DNA from: Diplocarpon mali
Taxonomy: Eukaryota > Ascomycota > Leotiomycetes > Helotiales > Drepanopezizaceae
Direction of reading: 5' to 3'
Assembly (NCBI GenBank): GCA_024741835.1
Contig: JAENRP010000357.1
Coordinates: 1 to 34,195, forward strand
Length of the DNA stretch: 34,195 bases
Positions 1 through 10,359 of this stretch are shown here, piece by piece. Position 1 is the first letter of the stretch; the number at the start of each line of letters is the position of its first letter. The notes below the pieces were generated by a model that made no database searches, had not been told where the DNA came from, and saw nothing but the letters and a program-made list of their open reading frames with translations. Both the position numbers and the translations under genes were made by a program.

Positions 1-789
1 TGGCTTACCGTTTCCCTTTGGCTTATTAGGCCTTGAATTCGCAGTAGGGTTCCTAGGGCTACCTGCAGCCCTAGCCCTATTCCTATTAGCGCCACTTATA
101 CTAGTACTACTAGTAGTAGTACTAGTACTATGATTTGCAATAGTAGCTATAGTAGCTATTGCTACTGACTTGATTGCTTAAGCATACGTTTTTAGCGTTT
201 GCTCGATTTTCTATATTACTCTCTTTAAATTAGCTACTTATATAGCTAGAATTGTAGAAGTGTTTTTAATACGATTATACTCTATATACTTTTTAAAAAC
301 CTTAAGTAAATTAAGTAGTTTTATCTGTTTTTCTCGAGAATTAGTTGCTAAGTATACTTTAATAAAGAGGTCTTTTACTTAAAGTATAAGCTTAGTTGAT
401 TCGTTAGTACTAATACTACTAGCGTCGTTTTAAAAGGAGAAGTCGATTCTAGGGGTTTTATCAGCTCTTTAATCAATTGGGGATAGTAGTCCCCTTTTAG
501 CATTATTGATAATTTAGCTTAAATTAGCCAAAGGAGCCGCATTCTGCATTTAGCTAGCATTAATTTAAATAGGGGTAAGATTGAAGAGATTGACACTCGA
601 ATCTCTACCTCTTGCAATAGGGTTACCCTTAAGGGTTAATTCGACTTTAGAAATCGAATCAGAGCCTCTAATATAGCTAGGTAGCTCTCCCTCCTTTATA
701 GGAGAGTCGGAGTCGTAGTAGGGAACGCCCGTAGGGTCGCTTAGGGGCTCTATACTACCCACTTCGCTATTATAGTAGTAGTAAGCCAC
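1..789 (-). pseudogene. gag/ORF1-like retroelement remnant, cut by window edge
   Basis: Reading leftwards from an ATG at 787-789, an open frame of 74 codons begins MAYYYYNSEVGSIEPL and stops at 565. The same frame can be followed, through in-frame stops that look like mutated Gln codons, to the window edge. It contains a helical stretch around LLNLLKVFKKYIEYNRI, a Thr/Ser-rich tract made by a CTA/GTA-type trinucleotide run near 100-130, and a basic tail (SGANRNRARAAGRPRNP, then a Lys/Pro/Asn-rich end). An acidic N-terminus followed by a basic, low-complexity C-terminus resembles the gag or ORF1 nucleic-acid-binding protein of fungal retroelements. No zinc knuckle, protease or reverse transcriptase is visible before the edge, so LTR versus non-LTR origin cannot be decided. 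Confidence is moderate that it is a transposon protein and low for family. Confidence 0.45.
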
Positions 790-1690
790 TGCAGCTTATA
801 GGGGCAAAAGGGCAAGGTGTTTAGGGTATTCTGCAAAGAATGGTAGGTAGTAGGCGTCGTTTGCTAAGGGGTGAAAAATCCAGAAAAGAGGTTGTGATGG
901 ATTCCTTGCTTTATTATGTTTTATAAAAGGTATGATTTCCTACGTTATAGCCTAAAACCCCTTTTCAATAAGAGGACTTCCTCCTTATTTAATACTTCTA
1001 TAATACCTGCTATTTAATTATTTCGACTTTTCGATAAGAAGAATGCCTTTAACTATTTAATTTATTTGATTTTAATGCAATTCTCTTCGATAACGGCAAT
1101 AGCTTCTAATTCTAAATGAAATACTAAACCTAAAGACCTCCAACTCTCTTAAAAGAACTAATAATAATAGTTCGACGATTTAAAGCTTTACTTTAAAAGC
1201 AAAGGCATTAAAATAGCGATTTAAAAGACACTTATTAAATATATAAGAATAGCCTCTTATACTCCCTTTACTAATTCGTCTACTTCTACTTTAATAGCTA
1301 ATATAATTGCTAAAGACCTTTTAAATATATTAAATAAGCTTAGCCTAAGAGCTTTAGTAAATAATAATTAAAGTTCTTAAAGGTAGATTTTAAATATAAA
1401 AAAGGAGAAGGAGTATAAGCTGGCCTTAGCTAAATGCAAGCTTAAAATTAATAGAGGTTTAAGCGATAAAGACTAAGATTTTATTCAAATTTATAATAAC
1501 ATAAAGATAAGATAGGATACTTTAAAAGTAAAATACTCTTAAACATTTGCCTTTAATACTTAATATCTACTATAATAGATTATTTCATTTTAGTATAAAA
1601 AAGATAAAGATAGTAAGGATATAAATATAAATATAAACTCTACTTAATTTATACTATATAAAGCGAAAAGGAGAATAATATAAAACAGAA
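790..1690. other. AT-rich spacer with a possible plus-strand coding relic
   Basis: No intact gene. About 800-1000 would be the upstream region of the leftward frame. From about 1150 to 1680 a plus-strand frame can be followed through several TAA/TAG codons (pieces such as LIANIIAKDLLNILNKLSL and ALAKCKLKINRGL). It has the look of a RIP-damaged transposon protein, but I recognise no motif. Element A copy 1 starts immediately after it, and I could not find its continuation right of element A copy 2. Confidence 0.3.
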
Positions 1691-1762
1691 GGGAGACAAC
1701 ACAAGAATAGGCCTAAGGGAAGACCTAAAAACAAGAGGAGGAAGTACCACAAGCGGGCTCTC
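1691..1762 (+). repeat. Left terminal repeat of element A copy 1
   Basis: The first 72 bp match 26401-26472 closely and are the inverse of 31815-31886. Differences are transitions. Flanking bases on the left are AAACAGAA, compared with AAACAAAG before copy 2, so the true terminus might lie a few bases further left. Confidence 0.75.
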
Positions 1763-1940
1763 TTAGATAAGGTATTAGGAACAAGTCCTAAGTATAGGGT
1801 ATATTTAGTACTTATAGCAATGCGCGCTTATCTTTATATATAAAAGAGGCCCCTTTTATCCTCCTATTAGCCCTGCCCTATTATATGACTTTTATTATAT
1901 GATTCATCTATACCTAGGTCTTTATATATATTTTAAATAA

Positions 1941-1967
1941 TAAAAGTAGTAGCTTCTACTACTTTTA
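1941..1967. repeat. 12-bp stem, 3-base loop hairpin
   Basis: TAAAAGTAGTAG and its exact reverse complement are separated by CTT. Copy 2 has the same structure near 26647-26673 with a broken arm. It lies downstream of the element A stop codon, so an RNA 3'-end or terminator-like role is possible, but this is inference. Confidence 0.6.
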
Positions 1968-2124
1968 GTAAAGAATATAAAATAATATAGGTTAAAGTAA
2001 TAGTATATCAATTATTAGCAAACCCTAAGTATAAGAAAACTAATATATCAAAAGGCTTAAACTAGGGCTATATTATTATTAAAGGTAAAAGAAAAAAAGA
2101 AGATTTTTTTTATATACGCTTTTC

Positions 2125-2147
2125 ACCTATAGGCTAGGCCTAGGAGT
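2125..2147. repeat. GC palindrome 1 (RIP-decayed)
   Basis: ACCTATAGGCTAGGCCTAGGAGT-type copy, in order: ACCTATAGGCT, A, GGCCTAGGAGT halves. The orthologous site in copy 2 (26839) keeps GGGCCGGGCCC, showing that this copy was mutated after insertion. Confidence 0.75.
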
Positions 2148-2550
2148 TAGAAAACGAAACTAGTAAAATAAACAAACAAACTATAAAATTGTAAAAACAA
2201 TTAAAAATAGTATTAACTTAAATATTAATTCTCCTTAGTTCTCTTTAAAAGATAGGAAGAACTATTATTAGATAATACTCTTTTCGCTAAATAACTACTC
2301 CTTTTTAATAGCTTACTATTAGTATTAAAGGAGTCTGGTCTTAATATTGTAAGAGCTTTAGTATTTTATGCTAATACTAGTATAGTTTGACGGCTTTTGC
2401 TAATAGGGATAGAGACTTATATCGTAGCATTATTATTATGATTCTCTTTATTATTATTATTATCCTTTAAAGAGTCTTCTACTATAGAAGGGGATAAGGC
2501 GGGCAATTCTATAGATAACTCTTCCTTACCTTTGCCTTTATTTAAATTAA

Positions 2551-2573
2551 GTTGCAGGCTGGGCCTAGGAGTT
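2551..2573. repeat. GC palindrome 2
   Basis: Right half GGCCTAGGAGT is intact; left half GTTGCAGGCTG is decayed. Same position as palindrome 12 in element A copy 2, inside the coding relic. Confidence 0.7.
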
Positions 2574-2796
2574 GTATTAGGAGTTTTAGCATAAGGCTTT
2601 TTAGTGCTGTATTTCTTAAGAAGAATTATCTTATTAATTATATTATTAGCCTTAATATTATTATTACTGCCTTTCGTCTTAGCCCAAGATTTATCGCTAT
2701 ATAACTGCAGTTCTAATTATTAAATTAGCTTTTAAGTACTAGTAAAATCTTTAAAAAGTTCTTATTCGTACTTCTTTAGATATATTATTAGCTAAG

Positions 2797-2881
2797 TGTT
2801 ATGCAGAAAATAGGCTAAATATGCTAGTACGCGCCCTAAGGTGTGGATTCACATTTTGGCCGAGCGGTATTATATATAACA
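2797..2881 (+). repeat. TRIM 5' LTR
   Basis: Starts TGTTATGCAG and ends ATAACA. The alignment to 3209-3293 is gap-free with transition differences only. It contains TGGCCGAGCGGT (2857-2868), a good match to a tRNA-type RNA polymerase III A box. Confidence 0.9.
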
Positions 2882-2898
2882 GTTATAAGCCCTATAAG
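2882..2898 (+). promoter_or_regulatory. TRIM primer-binding site
   Basis: GTTATAAGCCCTATAAG directly follows the LTR. The first 15 bases are identical to the site after the Copia-Z 5' LTR (10558-10572) and to that after the Copia-X 5' LTR on the minus strand. Before RIP it was probably GTTATGAGCCC, resembling the complement of a tRNA-Met anticodon arm. Confidence 0.75.
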
Positions 2899-3198
2899 CG
2901 TAGCGATAAATCTTTTCGCATTCCTCTTGCGCGAGGTTTAGCTGACGTTTCTCGCTTCGAAGTTCTACTAGTAAACTACTTTTCAAATTCTTAGCAATGA
3001 TTATACTCAGTTTCGACTGCATCAATAGAAGTTTCGATAGATTCGAGTAAAACGACCTCTGATGTATAGCCGAAGAAAAATGCATTCCGGCCTTCCGACC
3101 ACCTATTTCCTACTAGCTTAGCGGTCTATGCGCCATATCTACGCTACTATAGACTAGGCTAGTACTTAGGCCGCCGGAAAAACTGTTCTTCCGACGAC

Positions 3199-3208
3199 CT
3201 AAGGGGTG
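3199..3208 (+). promoter_or_regulatory. TRIM polypurine tract
   Basis: CTAAGGGGTG abuts the start of the right LTR at 3209. The same octamer AAGGGGTG, or a mutated form, abuts the 3' LTRs of Copia-X and Copia-Z. Confidence 0.75.
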
Positions 3209-3293
3209 TATTATATAGAAAATAGGCTAAATATGCTAGTACGCACCCTAAGGTATGGATTCACATTTTGGCCGAGCGGTATTATGCACGATA
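3209..3293 (+). repeat. TRIM 3' LTR
   Basis: 85 bp, starts TATTATATAG (RIP-changed from TGTTATGCAG) and ends GCACGATA. The middle 25 bases around the A-box-like motif (3269-3280) are unchanged from the 5' LTR. Confidence 0.9.
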
Positions 3294-3870
3294 CTAAGCC
3301 ATATCTTTTGCAAATAAATCCTTTATAGCTATTACTATTAATAGGTCGCTTTAAGGTCTTTTTCCTATAAGTGCCTTTAATAGGGGGCTACCTTTTATTA
3401 TACTAAGGGTTATATAAAACTTAGCAGATGATTTACCTATAATGCTCTATCTCGCAGTCTAAAGTCGCTTTATATTAATAGAGTTAATAATAAAATCCTT
3501 GAAGTCGGTGCCGTTCTTAAGTAGTCCGTTTCTAACCACTTTAATATAGTTGTTGCTAATTGTTAAAAAACCGCCTTTTCCAAGTTCCTATTCTAAATCG
3601 AGATTAACAAATATGCCTTATTTTATAAATATTAAGAATAGAGTAGTATCATTTGAGATATATTCTTTTAAGATAATTTTCTCCTTAGTATTTAGCTCTT
3701 TTCGTTATATAGCACTCTATACTAGATTTAATAAGATCTATTAAGAGTTCTTAAGATAATAAGGTATAAGTGTAGATAACTTATAAGACTTTTCCTATAT
3801 AGTAAATTCTCTAATCGATTATTTAACAGCTAGGATCATATAATAGTTAATAGTTCTACTATTAAGGGAA

Positions 3871-3898
3871 TTGACCTACGAGCTAGGCTTAAGAGTTA
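3871..3898. repeat. GC palindrome 3 (decayed)
   Basis: TTGACCTACGAGCTAGGC followed by TTAAGAGTTA, the RIP-damaged counterpart of the copy at 28085 in element A copy 2. Confidence 0.65.
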
Positions 3899-4726
3899 AT
3901 TTAATAAATCGCAAGTTAGCGTCAATCTTAATAATAATAATTCTCGAATAGTAGTCAATTCTAATAAATTATATAGGCTTAGGATACGTCACTAGTTTAT
4001 ATAAAGACTTATATTAAGTTAATAGAGCATTTAAATATAATTTATAATATATCCTCAGTATCTATTATATTAAGCTATAAGTTATATTATAAAAGAAGGC
4101 AGAAGGGGGGCTTGGCTTCTTATCTAAGGTCTAGAAATAGTATTAGTATATTTCTAGTTCTTCTTATACTAATATTAAAAATGAAGTCTTTATATAAGAA
4201 CTATAACTATATATGCGAATAGCATTTAAGAAAGCGCAATTAAATAACTTAAGCATATTCAAATAACCTTTGCTATAAAGTGATATAAAGTTATTATTAG
4301 TTAATATAGTATTATATAGCGTAAGAGTTTAAGCGATATTATAGAATAATTTCAAAGCTTCAGGCGCTACTTTGAATTTAGCGAAACCTAATAATATATC
4401 TTTCTTAACCTGGCTTGCTATTCTATTGCTAGTAGCTATAATTGCATAATTTCCTAAGTGTAGTAGGAATAATCTTAAATTAGGAGTAGTATAAAATTTA
4501 TAAATATTAGATAATATATCTTTATTATTAAGGCCTATTATTACTAATCTATAGTACTGCGCATATTAGCGTTTATAAAGGGCGTAGAACTTCTTAAAAT
4601 TAAAGTCCCTAAATATTCCTATTATAAACTTAGCAAGTCTTATCTTTATTTCTAGTATTACTACTATCTTAAAACTATCGCTATACTATAGTATTATCTT
4701 TATATTAAAGGGGACCTAATAATATT

Positions 4727-4966
4727 TATAGCAATAAGGTTCTCTGATAGTGAACTTGATAGTAAACTAGAAGAGGGCACGAAGAAGTATGAGGTGCAAA
4801 CGACGATGTTGGGTGTCTTATGTCTTGATTTATAAGAGCTCTCTAACTACGAGCTATTTAATAAGGGCTGCCATTAAGTCATATGGTAAGTCATATGACA
4901 TATTATATATATAATATGTCATATGATAGATTATATGACAAATATGTGATAGGCATTCTTGCAATA
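4727..4966 (-). repeat. Copia-X 3' LTR
   Basis: 240 bp, the same length as 25208-25447. On the plus strand it runs TATAGCAATAAGG to GCAATA. It carries more transitions than the 5' LTR: the CATGTGAC motifs of the 5' LTR are mostly CATATGAC here. Confidence 0.92.
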
Positions 4967-4980
4967 CACCCCTTTAGGGA
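4967..4980 (-). promoter_or_regulatory. Copia-X polypurine tract
   Basis: The minus strand reads CCCTAAAGGGGTG immediately upstream of the 3' LTR, sharing AAGGGGTG with the TRIM tract. Confidence 0.7.
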
Positions 4981-5143
4981 GACCTTTAAAGGTACTCGCC
5001 AGCAATATATATAATATTATAACTTTTGTTATAATTTACAGTTTCGCATGAAAAATCAACCTGCAGATATAGGAAATAGAGTAGAGTTCGGTAGCGCGCT
5101 CTACTCTAGAGTAGGAAATCCACCCCTTAGTAAGTCAAAATCA

Positions 5144-5166
5144 ACTCGCGGGCCCGGCCCAGGAGT
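5144..5166. repeat. GC palindrome 4
   Basis: One of the best preserved copies: ACTCGCGGGCC, spacer C, GGCCCAGGAGT. The arms pair except at two central positions (GC opposite AG). Confidence 0.85.
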
Positions 5167-5172
5167 AGAAAA

Positions 5173-5262
5173 AATCACCCCTTAATAGAAGTGCAAAAAA
5201 AAATCACCTTATAATAGAGGTGCAAAGAAAAAAATCACCCCTTAATCGAGGTGCAGAACCTT
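5173..5262 (-). repeat. Three tandem units with polypurine-like core
   Basis: Units starting near 5173, 5202 and 5233 share AATCACCCCTTAAT, then GAGGTGCA with A-rich spacing; each can fold (CACC/GGTG). On the element's sense strand the core is TTAAGGGGTGATT, containing the octamer of the real polypurine tract. Confidence 0.7.
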
Positions 5263-5282
5263 TATATTTAACAATTTGATAA

Positions 5283-6449
5283 AAGCGGCGTGGTTAGAGC
5301 TATTTAAGCTCTTAGTAAGGCCGTCGGCAGTATTGTCTTTGGTATTCGTATACTAGAGGTCCAAATAGCCTTTCTGAAGTTCTTGCCGAATATAATAGAA
5401 CTTAATATCGATATGCTTCATTCTCTAATGATATTCGGGGTTTTCGGTAAGATAAAGGGCTCCTTAGTTGTCGCAGATCATCTCGACTTTAATAGCATCA
5501 TCGCCGGCGTAGCCTATTTCCTTAAGTACCTAGCGTATCTAAGAGGCCTCTTATACAAATTTGCATATAGCGATATACTCTGCTTCTATAGATAAGAGAG
5601 CAACGATAGTTTATCGCTTAAAGGAGGCGGTAATTATGCTATTATTAAGGAAGAAGACGGCCTTAGAATAGTAGGCTCTACTTCCTCTATTACTTACCTA
5701 GTTAAAATCGCAATAGCTATACAATTTCTAAAGCTCTAGGTCAGTTGTTTTGCTTTCGAAGGTAGTATAATAGAATCGCATTCCTTATAAGTATTATAAA
5801 ACTCGTTTTAAAGCTACTATATATTATAGCAAAGGGTTGGTAAGGAATTTGCTAAGAATAGAGCAGTAGTATAGTATATCCTAATGCGTATAGTGCATAA
5901 GGTACTATAGAGAACTATAGATCTCTTAGTATAGCTTCACTTCCTATAGAGTGGCTTAGCCTTCAAAATTTGACTATATGAACTTTATAGCCATTAGCAA
6001 AAGGCGTTAGTACGCTCTTGCAATTAGTTATATGAAAACTTTTAAGAACCTTATTGATATAGGCGTTTTAATAAAGTAAGATCGTTCTATTTTATTAATC
6101 TTTGACTATACATACTCTTAAGAAGTAGTTAGCTAGTTCGCTACCTATGATTTCGAAGAGGTTGCGAAGATCTCTCTTAAACTTATCATATATATTACCT
6201 TTCTTAGCTACTATAAGGAAGTCGTCAATATAGGTAACGATGAGAATCCGAGAGGCATAGTTGATATATATGCAATTGTTAGTATTAAGAGGTTGAAAAT
6301 CGAGCTTTTGTAGCTCAGACTGTAGCTTTTCTTACTATAGTTGTAGAGATTACTTCAAGTTATATAAGGCCTTAAGAAGCTTAAGACAGTAGTCTTAAGG
6401 TAAAAGAACAACCTTATTTTAAGTATATTTAAAAGGTAACTTAATATAG
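5283..6449 (-). pseudogene. Copia-X reverse transcriptase C-terminus and RNase H
   Basis: On the minus strand the frame resumes after Copia-Y with YIKLPFKYT, runs through the catalytic YIDD motif (within IVTYIDDFLIVAKKG, near 6220-6250) and ends with RNase H. RNase H landmarks are the EAEYIAICK segment near 5560-5590, ICDN, the RMKHIDIKFYYIRQ segment and a final NTADGLTKSLN near 5295-5330. Many Gln codons are now TAA/TAG. The other half of the reverse transcriptase lies at 19985-20459; the protein text joins across the Copia-Y duplication without loss. The family assignment rests on these classic Ty1/Copia motifs. Confidence 0.9.
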
Positions 6450-6454
6450 ATATT

Positions 6455-6637
6455 TGTAGGAATAAGTGGCATGGAGTTGGTCAGGTGACTAGGGAATCGA
6501 TTGGCACGTGGCTTAGCGCGCAGGCTAGCGCGTAGGCATATACCTTAAGTCCTTGCTCTCTCTGTATTCTAATTATTAATAAAAACAATATAACAATTAG
6601 AAGAATCAATTCAGTGCATATACTTATAAAACTAATA
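6455..6637 (+). repeat. Copia-Y 5' LTR
   Basis: Starts TGTAGGAATAAG and ends AAACTAATA. Gap-free match to 19797-19979 with transition differences. It contains a CTAGCGCG/CGCGCAGGCTAG-like GC segment near 6515-6535. Confidence 0.92.
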
Positions 6638-6989
6638 CTAATTAGTGGTTAAATACTATAGACAGTTAGGAAAAACAAAAGAGGTAGTATAGTAAAGACG
6701 CATCAGCTAATTCTTTACTTTATTATATTATCGAATCTTCTCTATTTTTCTTCTATTAGATAAGAGATTTAGAGAATATTCAAAAGGTATTAAGATTCTC
6801 TTCTATTAGGCAGTAAGAATCAAGATAACCTGCGTCTATTACGTATAATAGTATCGCTGCTTAATAAATCTCTTCTGTTAGGTAAGGAGATTAGGCGATA
6901 TTCTACTATTATATTACCTACTTTCTTATATATTTCTCCCTTATATAAGAATACGTTTTATTATAGTGCGATTATATCATTTAGAAGAA
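6638..6989 (+). other. Copia-Y leader
   Basis: Untranslated leader between the LTR and the gag relic. No convincing primer-binding site like that of Copia-X and Copia-Z is present directly after the LTR (CTAATTAGTGGTTAAA). Confidence 0.5.
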
Positions 6990-8600
6990 GATTAAGGCTC
7001 TAAAGAAGAAAATCAATGCGTTAAGCTATTTAAAGATGACTTCGATATTAATAACCTAACTTATACAATAGATAGAAAGATTATATAAGGCTATATGCTC
7101 TACTAGCTCTAATGCTATAAGGGCAAATATAAATACCTTAAAGGATACGGTTTATATAATGCGTTTATAATAGATTTCTGCGATTAGCCACTTGAATTAT
7201 TTCAAATAGTAGGGAATTAGCTATTGCGTCAAATGAGAGATTACCTAATTACTTGCAGAGTTGCAGTTCTAGAAGCAAAAGGAGCCTCTTTATACGCAAT
7301 CACTTTATATAACCTTCTTAAGAATGACTTTCCCTAATGGACCTAGGCGTATAAAGAGCTTTGAAAGCGAGCTATAGGAGAAGATTATATATTGCCAATA
7401 CTCCTAAAGAATACTCGACTAGATAATATTACTTTTAAAGCTGCGAGTGATACTTTATAACGATATTATAACCTATTAATATATAAATAGTCCGGACGAC
7501 GCAAGAGTCAAGTATTTGCTAAGAATATCGAGCGCCTTAAGAAGCAATAGGAGGAGCTATTAAATGATCAAGGAGGGCAAGGCAGTAGCAATATCTAATA
7601 TATTAATAAAGAGATCAAATCCCTCTTATATTTACTTCAATCTGAACTATTAGTTGATTAGCTATAGCAGCCTATTCAACCCATTTAGTCCCTAAACCTC
7701 CCTCAACCTGATTAATGCTGATTATTATCTCAATAGGTCCCTTTGCTTTCCTAACAACAACCTCATTCTCTTTGATAGCAACCTGTTTCCTACTAATAGC
7801 CATATATCCCTTCTTATCAATAGATACTAGATCGAAATGTACGATTTAAGTCTCCTAGCTCTAATTCTACTAATAAGCCTCTAAGCTATACAAAGGCACT
7901 TGGAGATATTGCGAAGGTCTATTAGAGTAAGAAGAAGAAGTATAGTAGTAAAGAATACGAGGTTTTGTCTGATTTTCTTAAAATCTTTTATAAAGCTTAT
8001 AAGAACTTTGGCCTTCCTAAAGATTAATAGCTATCTGCTTTCTCAATAATGCTTAAGGGACGAGCTCTTGATTACTTTTATTAGGCTATTTAGATGAAAG
8101 GCTTTAATATGCTATAGATATACGATCTTATACTAGCTAAATTTGTTAAGGATAAGACGAACTAACAATATCTATCTAAATGGCAAGACCTTACCTTTGA
8201 TCAATTCTGTAAAATACTATCAAACGCAGGCAAGGATCGCATAAAGTGCTTTAAGCTAATAGTTGATAAGATCATAGTACTATAGCGCAATTTACCTATA
8301 ATTTATAGCAACAACCGGTCTGCATAAGATACGCTTTTGAATGCTATAAGAGGCGTCCTAGAAGCCAGTTTTGCATTATATAACCCCGCTCCTACTTTTG
8401 AAGCTCTGAATTCACAGATTATTAATGCTATTAGTATAGCTTTACGTATCAACCTAGCCTCTATATTCCTAAATGCATCTGATGATAATAGCGGTAATAA
8501 TAAAGACGATAATAGCTATAATCAGTTTTATACTAACTGAGGCTATTATTATAGAGACAACTATAGAAGAGGCCGAGGTAAAGGCTGAGGATTTGGATTC
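6990..8600 (+). pseudogene. Copia-Y gag
   Basis: Plus-strand frame with many stop codons. Segments such as LSDFLKIFYKAYKNFGLPKD (7957-8020) and LNAIRGVLEASFALYNPAP (8337-8395) match the general pattern of fungal Copia gag: a helical capsid-like region, then a Gly/Arg-rich basic stretch (GRGKG, near 8570-8585) before the zinc knuckle. The longest uninterrupted piece (8337-8540) is only a fragment, not a gene of its own. It would form the virus-like particle coat in a working copy. Confidence 0.75.
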
Positions 8601-10354
8601 CCCCCTTAAGGAGGCAGAGGAAGCGCAGGCCTAGGATATAGAAGTTGGTAGGAGAATAGCGATCCACCTTAAGGAGGACGAATTCAAGGAGCCCTATAAG
8701 GAAATAAAGGCATATACAGATCTATAAAGACTAAGAAGTGCTTTATTTGTAGGTAAGAAGGTTGCTGGTCTATGAACTATTCCAAGGAGGAGCGAAAGGC
8801 ATCTCGCAATATAATCTCTTGCGATTGGCAATTTTTTATATAATTAGAGATAATAGACAAGGAGATAACTATATATTTATATAAGCATAAAGGCGAACTG
8901 TATTAATCCTAGGTCGAAGATAAGCCGACGTTCTTTTATAAGTAGCTCTGGACCAACCTTAATAATGATAAAGGGGCCGAGTTAATAGCTATTCTAAATG
9001 AAAAGGCCGCGTATTACGCGTTCATAGGTCATAATCAATATACTGACCCTGATACGATTATTACGCTAGAAGCTTTCACATTTGATCGGTATAGCTTAGC
9101 TGTCTTTTAAGGTATTTTACCTAATATAGGTGCTACTTATATATCTTCTGCTGGAAAGCAATAGGTTTTAGCTCTTTAGAAGATTAACCCTTAAATTACT
9201 ATTAATAAGGCAACGACTAATGCTAAGATTAAATTCGGCAAGGGCATTGCAGAGGTAATTAGTATAATAATAGTTCATACGCCTATTGGTTCAATCGTCT
9301 TTTATATTATCCTAACTGATATACTATTCCTTCTTTACTTATACGATATAGACCGTCTTAGCGTACAATATGATAATCTTCGGAATGTACTTATTTAAGG
9401 CAAGAATATCATACCTATAGTCCGCCGATTTAGTCACCTATAGCTACTATTAGATACTAAGGAATCAATTGTTTAGTTCTTAGCAGAACTTAAACTACGC
9501 TATCTATACCGCAGATTTAGCTATATCTCGGTCGCAAAGCTAGCCAAGGTACTAGATAGAGCTAGTGAAGACTATGATCTCCTTATATTATAATAAATAG
9601 AGAAGTTCTATTACTATTATTAAATACATAGCAAATCCCCCGGCAGATTCAAGTTCTCTATTAAAGAGGATCATTCTTTTAATTATTCAATTATTATTAA
9701 CATCTTCTACCTTAATAGCAAGCCAGTTCTATATATTATCGATAGTGCTATAAGCTTTTAAGCAGGTCGATTTATAAAAGATATAATAGCATATTATACT
9801 TAGGATTTGCTACGAGCTTATTAGATTGATATATACATTAGACTACCTGATTTAATCGTTTACGACGCTAGTAAGAACTTTGCTTCTGCGGAGTTCTGCC
9901 AACTTGCTAAGACGTTCAATTGCGAAATCAAGGAAGTACCTATAGAAGCTTATAATAGTATTAGCAAGGTTGAACGATACTATGCAGCTATTCGCTAAGC
10001 TTATAAGATTATTTCTATAGAGCTCCCTAACGCATTCCTAGCTATAAAGCTTCAAATGGCGTTTAAGATAATCAACGACTCTATCGGACCAAATGGCTTG
10101 ATTCCCATATTACTAGTTTTTAGAGCCTACCTACGATTAACTGACCTTAGTCTACCGGCACCTTCTATAATATAACAAGCTTCTACTATTCGCAAAGCTA
10201 TAGATGAATTGCGCTTACTCTAAGCTCGCAAACAAGTCTCTAACGCATTAGCTATACGCAATGGCCCTAATACGACTTTGACTCTTGATCTGCTATTATA
10301 ATCAAAAGTACGCATATAGAAAGAGAAGGTCGATAGTCGGAGTAGATAGTATGG
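8601..10354 (+). pseudogene. Copia-Y zinc knuckle, protease and integrase
   Basis: KKCFICR then EGCWS (about 8734-8775) is the zinc-knuckle variant of this fungal Copia group. The protease centre reads NIGATYISSAG (about 9121-9155), the expected DTGA having lost its Asp to RIP. The pre-integrase finger near 9500-9640 has Tyr where His and Cys are expected (RFSYISVAKL; FYYYYQIHSKSPG). Integrase follows with the FNYSIIINI segment, VYDASKNF and VERYYAA (about 9680-10000), the three acidic regions of the DDE fold. The frame is cut at 10354 by the Copia-Z insertion. Confidence 0.88.
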
Positions 10355-10359
10355 CCTAT

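Larger units (their letters stand above)
1763..2224. other. Element A copy 1 subterminal non-coding region
   Basis: Non-coding 3' region of the leftward element A gene. It is homologous to 26473-26939 and contains a TATATATA stretch near 1835-1845, the hairpin at 1941-1967, an A/T tract near 2090-2115 and a decayed palindrome at 2125-2147. Confidence 0.6.
2797..3293 (+). mobile_element. TRIM (miniature LTR retrotransposon)
   Basis: A 497-bp element with two 85-bp direct LTRs and a 327-bp internal region without coding capacity, flanked by the 5-bp duplication CTAAG (2792-2796 and 3294-3298). The primer-binding site follows the left LTR at once and a polypurine tract abuts the right LTR, as in a complete LTR element. 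The uninterrupted sequence is seen in element A copy 2 near 27505-27530, where the text on both sides joins directly. Short open frames inside it are accidental. Terminal bases, primer site and polypurine tract resemble Copia-Z and Copia-X, which suggests those supplied the enzymes. Confidence 0.9.
2225..4726 (-). pseudogene. Element A protein, C-terminal part (copy 1)
   Basis: Leftward coding relic homologous to 26940-28930, ending at a TAA at 2225-2227. It is broken by many stops, by the TRIM at 2797-3293 and by Copia-X at 4727. Visible pieces match copy 2: a long helical region, an Asn/Asp-rich low-complexity linker near 2430-2500, and a basic Ser/Lys-rich end. No catalytic motif of a known transposase, integrase or polymerase could be identified. 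Two palindromes (2551, 3871) fall inside this frame at the same places as in copy 2. Confidence 0.6.
4981..5282 (-). other. Copia-X 3' untranslated region
   Basis: Non-coding stretch between the RNase H relic and the LTR. It holds a GC palindrome (5144) and a three-unit tandem array (5173-5262). Confidence 0.6.

Noticed and set aside
2857..2868. A tRNA gene at the GGCCGAGCGGT motif
   Set aside because: No acceptor stem, anticodon arm or T arm can be folded around it; only the A-box-like segment is present.
2870..3085. 71-codon frame inside the TRIM
   Set aside because: It crosses the LTR edge and primer site and shows no domain; TRIMs are non-coding.
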